A stretch of DNA of 38,468 nt, from assembly GCA_002633005.1 (NCBI GenBank), contig NMRA01000354.1, forward strand, positions 1-38,468, read 5' to 3'. This document shows, one piece after another, positions 1-10,544 of this stretch (its first letter is position 1; each line of letters begins with the position of its first letter). This DNA is from Phoronis australis. Taxonomy: Eukaryota; Phoronida; Phoronidae. The notes beneath the pieces are model-generated. The model saw only the letters and a program-made list of their open reading frames with translations. It searched no databases and was not told where the DNA came from. Made by a program: the position numbers and the translations under genes.

Positions 1-1400
1 AAGACTGCCTATCCACTTTATTCCCCAAAGAAATTATTGGATAAATGTCGTCTATTGAAACTGTTTCCATGTTAATGCCGACTCACAGTTACAACGTTCG
101 AATGGTGGTAACATCGTTATGTGTAGTTACGATTCGATATTCCACACAGATTTGCTATACAGTGAAATTCCTGTGTTGTTCCGCTCATTGGTGTGACGTC
201 GTGTGGCAACTCGGGAGATTTCATCTACGGCGCTGTTGTTTTCCAAATGTCCATAAGTTATGTAATATGTCGCCGGATGTTTACGAACCGATAACTGTCC
301 ACAATGATTTTAAAATCCCCACATTAAATGCACCAATATCAAATAATATCAGTTTAGAACCAATGAGGTGTTTCATTACCCTGGACAGTTCAAAGAAACT
401 GCACAGCTAAAATTTATAAATCAAAATTTCTGATTAATAAAACAAAGTGATGTCGTTTAATTTTATTTTTACTAAGTCAGGCGAAGTTTTAAGTGAAGTC
501 GTCAAACATTGTGGGAGAAATGGGTTGTCCCCCCACCGACCCCCATGATTATGGATACGCCCTAGGATCACATGCACGCGGTGTTTTAGTTAGCAGCAAA
601 GTAAAGCGGCGAACGTCAGCTCCAAAAACGACGGAGTAGAAAACTATGCATGTATGAAAACTGCACTTTTTATGAGTAAACGCTGGGGGTGATCTGGTCA
701 GAAACACTCGATAACTGTCAAAACACAAGTAGCGTCACTTGAGAAAACGAGTACAAAAACATGTTTGGGATGAGAATGTCGATAGGAACTAAATGAAAAT
801 TCTCAAGCGTATGTATTTTTTCATTTTTTTAAACTGAGATGATGCAACATTAATTCATGTATTGCTGAATAATAGTCTTCCATTTCAAAATAGCCTTCCG
901 TTAACGTATCACGAGTTATTTAGTTTATATGCCAGTAAAGTCAACTTCAGTTCGTTGTATTTATCTAATCAAGTCATTCTTTGATAAGGGACTTTTCATA
1001 TTGGCGCTCTCTAGAGTTATGAGAGTACAAAAGTGACTTCCGATTGACCCCGACTCAGATTTGGTGGACAGAAATTCAGTTACTATATAGCGGTTCATTA
1101 ATTCAAAAGCAGAGGAATAAATTACTCTGCCATCCTCTCTCAATGTTTGATTGCTTAAGTTCACTGATTTATTTTAACTTTTTGACACCGTTTGCTTTCT
1201 CGCGGATACTTCTTCACAGCGGGAAATGTATGGACATGATGTTTTTGTTCATCCACTTATATTTCAAAAGGCTTGTATTTTTTCGTAGGACATCAATACT
1301 TACTACCCTTCAGCAATGAAAATTTGCTCGCATTATCATGCCAGGAAAGGTGTAAAACGCATTTTATACCAGGTTGAAAGCTTCCGTCTGCATTACATGT
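1..1400. other. No supportable gene; anonymous AT-rich sequence
   Basis: I see no domain, no convincing splice pair and no repeat structure here. The longest open frame (45-410, +, 121 codons) is cysteine-containing but low in complexity signals and resembles no family I know. A frame of this length is expected by chance a few times in a window of this size. A weak shorter frame lies at 1044-1319. Confidence 0.45.
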
Positions 1401-1450
1401 GACCTGTAGGTGGCGCTGAACTTCTGTCCATCAAAGACCTGGGTAATGTT

Positions 1451-1537
1451 CAGTAACGCTAGGACCTCGCTAAAAAGCAAGACTTGGCGAAATTACGTGA
1501 GATGTTGCCCAGTCTTTTAAATGGAAACATGTGCATG
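1451..1537 (-). mobile_element. Truncated copy (A) of a 130-bp MITE family
   Basis: It begins CAGTAACGCTAGGACCT and then runs through CTAAAAAGCAAGACTT, an A/T-rich TTACGTGAGAT stretch and TTTTAAATG. This is the reverse complement of the copy at 7335-7467 and of the one at 23544-23673. The far terminus is missing: the sequence passes directly into a different element's end at 1538-1567. The family is non-coding and presumably mobilised in trans. Confidence 0.7.
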
Positions 1538-1567
1538 GCTCCCTTGGCCCNCCTAAATCCGCCACTG
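1538..1567 (+). mobile_element. Isolated right end of a hAT-like element
   Basis: The last 16 bases (1552-1567) read CCTAAATCCGCCACTG, matching the right terminus CCTAGATCCGCCACTG of the complete element at 18335-19324 with one difference. The preceding CCCTTGGCCC resembles the subterminal C-rich stretch of that element. No matching left end lies nearby, so this is a solo terminus or a strongly deleted copy. The base at 1551 is ambiguous. Confidence 0.6.
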
Positions 1568-1924
1568 AAACCCTATGTGGGTTATCTTTATGACAATGAA
1601 TGAATCATGTGCCTAGTCGGTACGAGCAGCGCCACCTGTTTGCCCTTGGTCGAGTGGGTACCTTTTGTCTCAACTACGACTAATTGTTACTTTACGGTAT
1701 AACTTGTAAAAGAACACGAGTTAGCATTACAAATACGAAGAGAACCCTAAATGTCCATTCGTTTGGAAAGAAATGCAAATTCAGTTGTGTGACTGAAGTT
1801 TGAATTCCCTAAATTTAAAAAATAATGATTTGTCTAGAATTAAATGGAATTGTGATTGATGTAATTTTTGAGTCACCTGGAAGACGCCTCCAATTTGTTT
1901 TATTGCACTATCTTGTAGATTGAA

Positions 1925-2150
1925 CCTACGAGAGCATGCGCAATCCCACTAGATTATGTATCGTTATTCAACTAGATTCGAATAGCGGTGCCTCTTTAAA
2001 ACTTGAAGTCTTACATTATAAGTTTTTATGCCTGGTGGTCTATTTACTAGGTAAGCCAGCGTGTATTTTCTTACTCATACGGAGTATATTAGTCAACGCA
2101 AAAATAGTTCACTTTCGTCGTTTTGCTCGGTAGATGGCGCTTCTGTAAAC
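1925..2150 (+). promoter_or_regulatory. Candidate promoter upstream of the 2151 start codon
   Basis: The segment carries GCATGCGCAA at 1934-1943, close to the palindromic NRF1-type motif, and TAGATGGCGC near 2131, loosely like a YY1 site. Both occur just upstream of an ATG in good context followed by a strong splice donor. A second possible first exon begins with the ATG at 1936 (ORF opening MRNPTRLCIV) and reaches a donor CTAG|GTAAGC at 2051. The motif matches are by eye only. Confidence 0.25.
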
Positions 2151-2615
2151 ATGGTGGCTAGCGATTCTTGTCATACTATAGGCAGTAGTCCGTTTCTAAA
2201 TCAACGTAAGTGTTACAAAATAACTGCTGTAAATGCCGACTCACAACAATCCCCCAACCGGGAATCTAGCCTGGACCGGCCATGTATTCCTCTACGGTTG
2301 TACCCGTATAAAATGCGACGATCATCGAACGGAGGTGATGTCATGAACGTTGGGGATCAAGTTCTCTTGAGGGATCCACCAACATGTGACGTCAAGGGAA
2401 ATAATTTCAATAGTTCGCTGATATTTGAACGAGTTCAAAAATAAAGTGGTTAATTAAGACAAAACACTGTTTACTTACACAAGTTGATGAACAATGATCA
2501 ATATTACGGCATTCTATTTGTAAAATCATCGTTAATTGTAGGAATTACGATGTATCGAAGACGGCAACAGAAGTCCCACCAGATCTCGCCTAATCACTCC
2601 ACTCGACGAGTTTTG
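2151..2615 (+). CDS. Candidate 5' part of a spliced gene, two exons, unknown function
   Basis: Exon 1 (2151-2205) starts at an ATG in favourable context (AACATGG) and encodes 18 codons opening MVASDSCHTIGSSPFLNQ. It ends at a strong donor C|GTAAGTG in phase 1. Exon 2 (2542-2615) follows an acceptor TTAATTGTAG and ends at a strong donor TTTTG|GTAAGG. Joining them keeps the frame open for 43 codons; exon 2 encodes a basic stretch with MYRRRQQKSHQ and NHSTRRVL. The gene would continue downstream in phase 0, but I could not identify a third exon. If exon 1 is not spliced, the same frame stays open to a TAA at 2442-2444 that overlaps an AATAAA at 2440-2445, giving an alternative 97-residue product. 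No family recognised. Confidence 0.35.
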
Positions 2616-4430
2616 GTAAGGTGATTATGGCATACGCAGTACAGGCTAGGGTTCTCCTATGGACATAAATGCTAGTAGTCACATACTTTACGTTACGTTT
2701 CGTGTGAACTTACGAACTCTGGGAGACGAACATCTTGTTAGACTGTGGTGTATAGATATTTTGGTCAAATCATTATTAATGAAGATATGATGATATAGAA
2801 TTACATTATTACTACCCGAGTATTGGACTCTGATTTGATTAACCTATTCTCTCTAGTACTTCGGCGAAAATGTAATAAATTGTTAAATCAAGTATCTGGG
2901 AAAATTATACATGTAGCAATATAATTCTCTATTGTTATTATGTTAAGCATGGTGACACGGTGAAGCTAATAGAGAAATTGATGTGAACGTTCTATTCACT
3001 TAATTTCTTGTTACTGTGTATTATTTGTGAAATGAAAGGTGCAGAGATTTGGGTGTTCTCACTTGCTAATTCATAGAAATTTTTCGTGTCGTCGCTATTT
3101 TTGAAAATACGCCTTACGACCAAACAAAAAGACAAGACTTGGGGCGAGTGCGGAAGATATATAACGTATACTTGGTATATGTTTAAGCATATTGTCTGCT
3201 GGATACGACTGCTTCAAATGAAGCGCCATAGCTACGGCAACAATATGGGCGGCACGCACGATTGGGGATATTCTGTAAATTAAATTTAATTTGTTAAATG
3301 CATTTATCGTCATTATTTTGACATTTGTCACTTTTACTTTTATATAAATCCATAGGGTTTATTTTGCATTACTCATCTTTATTTAAAGCCTCAGGGATCT
3401 ACTTTTGTATTCATGCATTTCTCTACTCGACACCTGATTGGTCAATCGTATTTCCGTTGTTCAAGTTAACGTGGTTTAGTTCATTCAGCCATCCACNNCC
3501 ATCCCGGGTGCCCGTTCATTTTTTTTCTCATCATGCATTTTCTGGCAGGCCTTTTCAGTTTTTTCTTTTGTTTATAATCTTTTCTTTGTTCTCTTTCTTT
3601 AGGCCCTTCAGGCAGTTTTTAAGTCTTTTGTTTTGGTTCCGTCATTAACGACAATTCATTGTACGCGCCGGTGGTGTTTTTTCCATGCTCATCTTGGAGA
3701 GACTTCTTTATAATAAATGACCTTATTCGCAATCCTCATCTGGTTTTGCTCTGCAACACTGCTCATGGCGTACCCCGGGCAACATAGAATACGATAAAAA
3801 GGCTTCTGTATACCGAAGGTTTTGGAAGGTACGGTTATATGGACCGGGTGACATTTATTTATTTCTGTCAGAATTTTGTTAGAGACTAATTGACTGTGAC
3901 GTTCAAAATTGGCATTCTGTTATTAATAATTCGGCTAATCAAAACGGAACTGCAGTGTTTAGATGCTTATTCGCGAGATTAAGGTGCTCAATACACAGGT
4001 TTTATATTGAAACACTGCGGTACGCAAGTCTACCAGAGCATCTGTCAGATTGAAAACGTGGTTCATTTTATGTGTCGCAGACCTGTCGTGGGTGATGTTC
4101 GCCGAAATTGGTTGATAAAAAATGATAGACAATACAAGTGTTGTTACGTTATTTCAAAGTCATGATGTTTGTGAATTAAAAAGTCCGGCGCTCTGTATTT
4201 CAAAAGCAACAGTGCTAAGACACGATAAGTTACTCCACATCATTGCTATGGCTTATCGTAAGCCAGAAAAGATGGGAGTCGTCTAGTCTCTGCTGTTACT
4301 AGTCTGGAGTGTTCTAATGTTAAACTGGGGTATTGAGTATTTGGATATTGAATCACTAATTACTCTGTAAGAGTAAACATGCAGTCTACTATTTTATAAG
4401 GGGCCAGAGGCTCACAGTAGAATAATAGCG
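2616..4430. other. Intergenic or intronic; pyrimidine-rich tract, no gene seen
   Basis: About 3500-3650 is strongly T/C-rich on the + strand and contains two ambiguous bases at 3497-3498. It opens a long but low-complexity frame rich in F, L and S (3325-3648) that I do not accept as coding. Frames at 3086-3283 (+) and 3095-3331 (-) overlap each other antisense and lack splice or start support. Confidence 0.4.
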
Positions 4431-4435
4431 TTCAA

Positions 4436-4775
4436 GCTCATAAAACTTAAACATCCATACAATCACAAACTTGTAACATCTCACGGAAAACTCGCTTTTA
4501 GCGCTCAATAACCCCTTCTTTCAAAATATGTAGGTTATACCATTTTCTTGATCCACGTAATCTATCCAAGGACAGCGGATTGTGTGTACACAGTCGAAGT
4601 TAATTTTTTCACCAAGTGCAAAAATTAAACTTTGCTAATACGAGGATTGCAATTTCCGGTTTACAGTAAACGAAGTGTGGTCTTGCTGAAGCTCACAGAA
4701 AATCATTTCAAGCAAGGTCGTTGACACACGGCAATTTTATAGCTGTTCAAAGTGCGTCACTTTCCTCCCATCAAC
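4436..4775 (+). repeat. Diverged dispersed repeat, copy 1
   Basis: Blocks in this stretch recur in the same order and orientation at about 35500-35885. Examples are ATCACAAACTTGTAACAT, TTTCTTGATCCACGTAATC, a CAAGTGCAAAAATTAAACTT block, ATTTCAAGCAA and a TTATAGCTGTTCAAA block. Similarity is patchy, with unequal spacing, as expected of an old transposable element without coding capacity. Boundaries and class are unknown. Confidence 0.5.
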
Positions 4776-7334
4776 ATCTCAAGGAATACCCCTTTAAGAT
4801 GGAAAGGGAAACGTTGAGCCTGGAGTGAAGATAAAGTGGTTTGAATGACGTTACGAGAGTCCAGTGGCCACGGTAGATCAACCCGCTGAAAATGACTGCT
4901 GCAGAATTTTTTAATACACGATTCAAATATTAAATTGCATCATATTAATTCGAATAACGGATAAAAATGTCAATCACATCAGAAGTAAAATGTGTTATGT
5001 TCACAAGTTTGTTAATTCATCAATCCAGAGTTTAATTAGACCTTTGGCGTTGAAACGTTAGTGCCGTAGGAATGCACTTCTTTGAAAACGACTATAACAC
5101 AGTAATTTTTGTGGATTTTTAAATTCCAACTGTTATGAGAAGCAAGTTTGATAAGTACTAAGATATGAAAAAGATATATTAAAAGTGACAACAAACACGT
5201 CTTAAATAGTACGAGAATGAGAATGCAATCTTAAATAAAACAACTTTGGCCGGCGAACCATGACTGCCCTTGAGATAAGACTACGTGACGGGCTTTTTCC
5301 TGTCCTCTGAAAGAATACTGAGTTTGGAAACAACTGAACCCTAGTGGATAGGATGTGCATAGCGAAACACTCTCTGTGGGCGTCATCAGTTAATATCCTT
5401 CCTCCAGTAACAGACAATCCAAATGTACGGTCGTGACGTCATTGATTCTTTTTTAAACTTGTCTGCTTTCGAATGAGATAGGTCTTCACCACCTCTACAC
5501 TCCTATACTCCTACAAAGCTTCAGAAACAGTTCAGTTGGCCAATCTATGGAACCAGTGTCTAAACAGCCACTACCATGCACCAAGAATACAGAGGCGTGT
5601 TCAGTGCATTGTAAAAAGCTATGCTTATCAGCATGTTTCTTTGTTTAGTCGTTTGGTCCCCTGATGAATATTGTGAGTCTACTGACAACAACTAACAGCA
5701 TAGGTCCTTTAAGTCAGTAGGATGGCTTGAACCAATTACGTCACATTATGTGAGTCAATCGTGTCTTACTACAGACTCATTTACCAGTGGGTGTTATACT
5801 GGCGGTTCGCCCAGATCACTAATTTGTGGCTTCGGTTCGTGTTGAGAAAGTCGAATTCACAGTTAAGTTAACGACACTTGGTTTCTTTTTTTGTTTATTG
5901 TCTGCACTTAGGCAGTCGAACTTTGCAGTCCGTTTCCGAATGGTTAGTCCTTATCATTATGATCATTCGGACGCGTGTCGGTGCTATTGAGAGATTTCAT
6001 GCAGTATAAGTTTTCGCGACTGCAACGGAATGTGCTATCCTGTCAGTACGCCAGGAAACGGGTTGTATAGACACACTTGCAGTTTCACAAAATAAATATT
6101 ATGAGTGCAGGATAATGGAGCCAATTTTACTACTTATATCAATAGCAGGCACTTCATTGTTCATTTAATCATTTGTAATAATTGTGCTTCACGATAAGGG
6201 AGCCCATAAATGAACTAGAAATACAGAAATGCACAAGACCGTCACTAGCCATGTACTTAGACAGTTTTCAATTCAATTAAACCGCCATTAAACCCGACGT
6301 GCTTTCTGTCAAAAACAAGTTTTGATTTGATCCACTTACCGTTTTAAAATTGATCGTGACTTGCTCAGTTAAAAAGAATTTGTGTAATCTAGAGGAACTG
6401 ACAATTTTTTTTCTATAGACCAAGCTACTAAAATTTCTGATCAGACGTTATGGACTTGGTCTAAAGAATTGGCGAATTGCTAGTTCTTTCCAGGCTAAGA
6501 ATTTCCTCTGTTTTGTTTAAGGAAAAAGACAATTTCATCCTGTTAATTGACCTAAATAACAACTTGATTTTTGATAGAAAGATCGAGTTCAATGCCGCTT
6601 TAAATCAGAAAAAAATCGTGGTTCAGTGTGCTGAGTGCCTCATTAAGCTAAGTCCCTGTTCGCCCTGTCCCCTCCCCAATCCTCCAGAACTAGGGTAGTG
6701 TATTGTGATGAGCGATGTGTTTTGGTGTTTTTAGCGCGCGACTGCTTCTGGTAGGAAACGCCCGAGTCATCATGACTTGGAAGGGTTGACATGAATCTTT
6801 GACGTTGACAATAATCATGGGATCTAGTGGCACTGCGCAGCAACCGCATACTACGGGAGCAGTAATTAATAATTTTTTAACGATTACACATTGTTGAACG
6901 ACATGTAAAGTTTCATTTGTAAATGTCAAATTACTTATTAATAGCAGGGCTCTATCTGTCATTGCAAATCATGCCAGGCCAAAGAAAATAACACACTCGG
7001 TTTGTTTTGCAACATGCGTCGTGCTATTAAGCGAATAAAGCACCCTACCGTATCACTTCTAGCAATACTCATTTTTGAAATTACCTGATCGTATTAAAGG
7101 TAGTTTATTTTACAAAGTGATTTGGAAATCAAGTGATAATCACTCTTTTCATGGCCTCGATTGGTTAGGAACAGTTTTCCAAATACAAGCGGAGCGGTTG
7201 TCAGTCGTGGTCACAGCAAACCTCCCACCCCTCCCCGACTCCCACAGCTCGTGTTATTTGACCTTTTTTTTAAACTTCACACTAAGATTCCGCATCACAC
7301 CATCAATTCTTCAAGAACAGACCGGGTGTGCGCT
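4776..7334. other. No supportable gene
   Basis: This long stretch holds only short overlapping frames (for example 5202-5417 minus, 6477-6698 plus, 6690-6962 minus), with no domain or consistent splice pair. A strong minus-strand donor-like site near 6344 has a related sequence at about 23846, so I attribute it to a dispersed repeat rather than to an exon. Confidence 0.4.
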
Positions 7335-7467
7335 CAGTCGACGCTAGGACCTACGCTAGGACCTAGCTAAAACGTAGTCAAAGTCACGTGTTCTCATTTA
7401 AAATGCACGGAAATATCTCACGTAATCTCGCGAAGTCTTGCTTTTTAGTGAGGTCCTAGCGTTACTG
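7335..7467 (+). mobile_element. Short non-autonomous inverted-repeat element (MITE), copy B
   Basis: The element is 133 bp. The left end reads CAGTCGACGCTAGGACCT and the right end AGGTCCTAGCGTTACTG, which are near-perfect inverted repeats. The inner 12-mer ACGCTAGGACCT is present twice in tandem at the left (7341-7352 and 7353-7364) and once inverted at 7451-7462. The centre contains CACGTGTTCTCATTTAAAAT and CTCACGTAATCTCGCGAAG, shared with the copies at 1451 and 23544. No matching target duplication of 8 bp is visible. The CA...TG termini are compatible with a hAT-type source, but this is inference. Confidence 0.75.
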
Positions 7468-7873
7468 AACGGGAGGCAGAACCAATTGTGCTTTTTGGCC
7501 TTACATCAGTTGATTCTTTTGTTCCAATAGTACTGATAATCTCGCGGAAATCTGCGCAGCACATTAGTAATCACTATAGAGTCCAAAGTAAAAATCAATT
7601 ATTTCCATTTTCCTCTGTGACTTTTTGTCATACATAAATATACACTAAACCGAAATGTTCTTATTTAATGTAATCTACTATCAGGACTCGTACACTAAAC
7701 CATCATGACCGTCTACTTTCGATTGGAAAATAGTCTGCGAGCTTTCAAACAGCTACAGTTTTGGGGATGGAGGTTGCATTGCGCTTATCAAAGTCTGGAG
7801 ACTGAACAAGGCCCGGTAACTTTCACTGAAGACGCACCCAAGAACTGGCGACAAACGTCTTGACTATTAAGAA

Positions 7874-8131
7874 ATGTTTGAGCTTATAATAAACGGTAGA
7901 AATCTTGAAAACTTTCTGAATTTTGAGACAGAGCATGCGGAAGTGGAAATGTCAATCGTAGTTTTCCAAAACCGAAGCGGTCAGCCTTTATATCGGCTTG
8001 TTTACAAAGGAAGTAACGATGATTGGCAACGATTTTTTGAAACGTCGCCTTTTGCAAGGGCAAATAGCAAAACATCAAAGCTCAGATGTATAAAAGTTCT
8101 ACGCTTGACAGCGACAATGACGTCACATTAG
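7874..8131 (+). CDS. Open frame of 85 codons, uncertain
   Basis: An ATG-initiated frame (start MFELIINGRNLENF, end RLTATMTSH) with a fairly protein-like composition, including a stretch SIVVFQNRSGQPLYRLVYKG. I recognise no family. There is no clear donor or acceptor, no signal peptide and no nearby promoter evidence. A minus-strand frame overlaps it. It may be a real single-exon fragment or chance; I lean to chance. Confidence 0.15.
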   Translation: MFELIINGRNLENFLNFETEHAEVEMSIVVFQNRSGQPLYRLVYKGSNDDWQRFFETSPFARANSKTSKLRCIKVLRLTATMTSH

Positions 8132-8226
8132 CACACGTCACGTTGCTAATGTTGTATAATGTACTTCGTGTAACAATCAAACTTTTCCAGCGAATAAATT
8201 TTCAAGTTTTATGCAACCCAACCCTG
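8132..8226 (+). mobile_element. Possible degenerate copy of a TTATGCAACCC-ended mini-element
   Basis: The right part, from TTTTCCAGCGAATAA through TTTTATGCAACCCAACCC, closely matches the right half of the element at 17555-17645 (TTCTCCAGCGGATAA through TTTATGCAACCCAGCCC). The left end is not clear. Confidence 0.5.
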
Positions 8227-8519
8227 ATGACGTTAGCAGTGATCACCTACATTGCACTAGATTCTACGTAATTTAACTATCGCGTAGCAGCTGGACATAA
8301 AATTATACAATATATATCTGAAACAAAACAGTTGTTTTCCACAAAGCTTCGTTTGTGTTGCACACTGTCCATATCGCAAAACAACACAAACTATAACAGC
8401 ATAAGTATTGCTTTAAAATCTAGTCCCGGGGCTTACACGTACATTCAGATAAGTTTGCATAACAGAAACACTGAATTACGTTTGGACCACGCACCTGTTT
8501 TTTTGATTTTCCAGGTACG

Positions 8520-8647
8520 AAGTGAGTACGATACTGTCTACTTTGACAACTACGGGCTTGATTGTCAACAAGTTACTCTCCATAAGAAGTTAATGTTTGA
8601 ATTGTTATTGATGAGATTGACAGCTAGAGAGTATATTGACTAATAAA
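8520..8647 (+). CDS. Candidate 3'-terminal exon with immediate polyadenylation signal
   Basis: A very pyrimidine-rich acceptor (TTTTTTTGATTTTCCAG) is followed by an open frame running from VRSEYDTVYFDNYG to REYID and a TAA at 8641-8643. An AATAAA at 8642-8647 overlaps the stop. The open frame extends upstream to 8332 without interruption, so the splice site is not required by the frame. No partner exon or family was identified. The same boundary also reads as a donor (CCAG|GTACGA), so the call is weak. Confidence 0.18.
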
Positions 8648-8649
8648 GC

Positions 8650-10540
8650 TGACTTGGTGTCGTGACACAGTTTGGTGAGCTCTTTCTCCTCTCTAGACGT
8701 TTGGTAAAAGTTAAACAAGGTATACGTTCAATTTTGCTGCCTTATTTAACTTCCAAACAAAATTGCCGATATTATAGAACAATCTGGGAATGTTATTGTT
8801 TCATTTCCATTGCCACTTTCCAAGGATTTGGCCCGCAGTGGGAGTATGAGTAATAATTTTAAGATTAATCGCATGGTTGACAACGGGCGTAATTCAAGTT
8901 GACATGCCATTTATTACGTTTTCTACATCCAAGTTATCTCTAAATTTTTACATTTGTTTCGTAACACGATTCCGAGGAACAATACTAATCCCAGCAAGTA
9001 TACGATAAACTTATAATACAATATTGCTCAATAAAATTAATAACATTTAAATTCTTGTTCAACAATTCAAATTGATGGAAGTCTTTCAGTTCCCGTTATC
9101 AACCAAAGATGGCGAAGCGATCGTCAAGCCTCTAAATTTCCATAAAGAACACGAAACCTTTAGCTATAGTCGACTACATTGATTTCTTAGAGGCAACGTT
9201 TCACTGAATATTTTCTTTGTAACATCGGCACGATTCTTCGAAAACAGCCTGATGAAGCTAATTAGAATGCGTGCACGATATTTGCTAGACATACAGTGAA
9301 AACTAGACAATCGAAATTAATAACCTGTATGCAGTTTATGCTTATTTATAGCTGTTTAAGTACCAATGTGCCGTCTTTATAACTATATTTTATTCTTAAA
9401 AAATGGCTAAAGGGACAGGATCAGCTTTACCACCGAAAAACGCATTTTTAGAATAATTGTTGGGTTGGATAAGCTTATTCAAGTTGTTCATTTTGACCAG
9501 ATCAATAGTACAACAAAATCCGTAGTAATTTGTGATTTTACATGTATTACAAGTACACAATTCTCGCAGTTGGCTGCCAGTCATTCGCTGAAGTCTATGC
9601 GGGCGACTAATTAAGTAAATAAGCTTAAATACTCTCGCTGTATACCGATTGGGGTTAAGCTAAGCTAACAGAGTTGGTCCGCGAATTCGTGAATTCGTGG
9701 CTTTAAATCCGCTTTGGGACTGATATCATAAATCCATTTTCTTGCCGACTGTGCTACTCGCCCAATGAGTCAACGGTGGCCTTTACATGAATGATTCAGC
9801 AAGTAATCTCAGGTGGAGGGTTAGGTCTGTGGAATTTTCTATTCTCTTGTGAGCAACTTAGCAATTTGTCTTAGGTGAGTCATAAATCATTATTCCCACG
9901 GGTAATCCAAACGCAATTATAAAATTAGGCTTTAGCTTGCCGCATACGACGCGAAACGTACACACGTGAATTTGTTCAACCGCAATCAGCGCCCAGTTGG
10001 CATCCACCACACGTAGCACAAAACTCGATCGTCGTTCGTTTCAACGTACCACGATTGCAAAGCAACTATTTTTCTAATAAGAAGCAACGCATGGCTATGA
10101 CAATGAAAACTCTGCGCCTAGGCAAAATACGAATTAATGAGCATAAAAATATCATCAAGCACTCCATATCGGCATGTCCTGTGAATTAACATTTCTGACG
10201 TGATAGTCGGACGCTAAAATTCGTTAACTGCGAAACCAAAATATCTATATCAATAAATAGCATTTAAAGCACTTTCTTGACACAAAATCATGACGACAGC
10301 TAAAACATCATTCATTTTATTGTTATTGACTCATAGTACAATCTATATGGCCACTGCAAACTAATTTTAAAAGATCAAAATATGTTCCCAGAACACAAAA
10401 CTCCAACTCTATCTTGACCAAATCCCAAAGACTATATTTGTAAATAACTAAGTCGTTAGCAATAGATTTGAATAAACGTGAACTTCAATTGGATTTCGAC
10501 GGAATAAAACCCTTCGCACGGCTCTCCATCTTTCATTACA
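8650..10540. other. No supportable gene; one orphan donor
   Basis: A consensus donor TTAG|GTGAGT occurs on the + strand at about 9890, but the upstream 75 bases are closed in the relevant frames; a non-coding 5' exon is possible. A CpG-containing stretch lies at about 9950-10060. A minus-strand frame at 9396-9584 (MTGSQLRELCTCNTC...) has an ATG with a purine at -3 but no other support. Short direct repeats of GAATTCGTG occur near 9684. Confidence 0.4.
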
Positions 10541-10544
10541 TAGC

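Larger units (their letters stand above)
1408..1637. repeat. Inverted pair of AGGTGGCGCTG motifs
   Basis: An 11-base motif at 1408-1418 recurs exactly, inverted, at 1627-1637. The pair brackets the MITE copy and hAT end described next. Either these are terminal repeats of a further short element or two CTCF-like binding cores facing each other. The motif resembles the vertebrate CTCF core by eye; no protein evidence is available. Confidence 0.35.

Noticed and set aside
45-410. 121-codon open frame on +
   Set aside because: No family resemblance, no splice or promoter evidence; this length is expected by chance in the window.
2345-2444. Similarity of VGDQVLLRD to the Gypsy integrase tail
   Set aside because: Too short, no other retroelement motif nearby.
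3325-3648. 107-codon frame rich in F, L and S
   Set aside because: Created by a pyrimidine-rich tract and includes ambiguous bases; low complexity.
4283-4298. 15-mer inverted match with 35013 (AGCAGAGACTAGACG)
   Set aside because: About one such match is expected by chance between all positions of a window this size.
6346-6400. Minus-strand exon suggested by acceptor TTCCTCTAG and donor ACG|GTAAGTGG
   Set aside because: A similar sequence with the same donor occurs at about 23846-23890, so it is better explained as part of a dispersed repeat.
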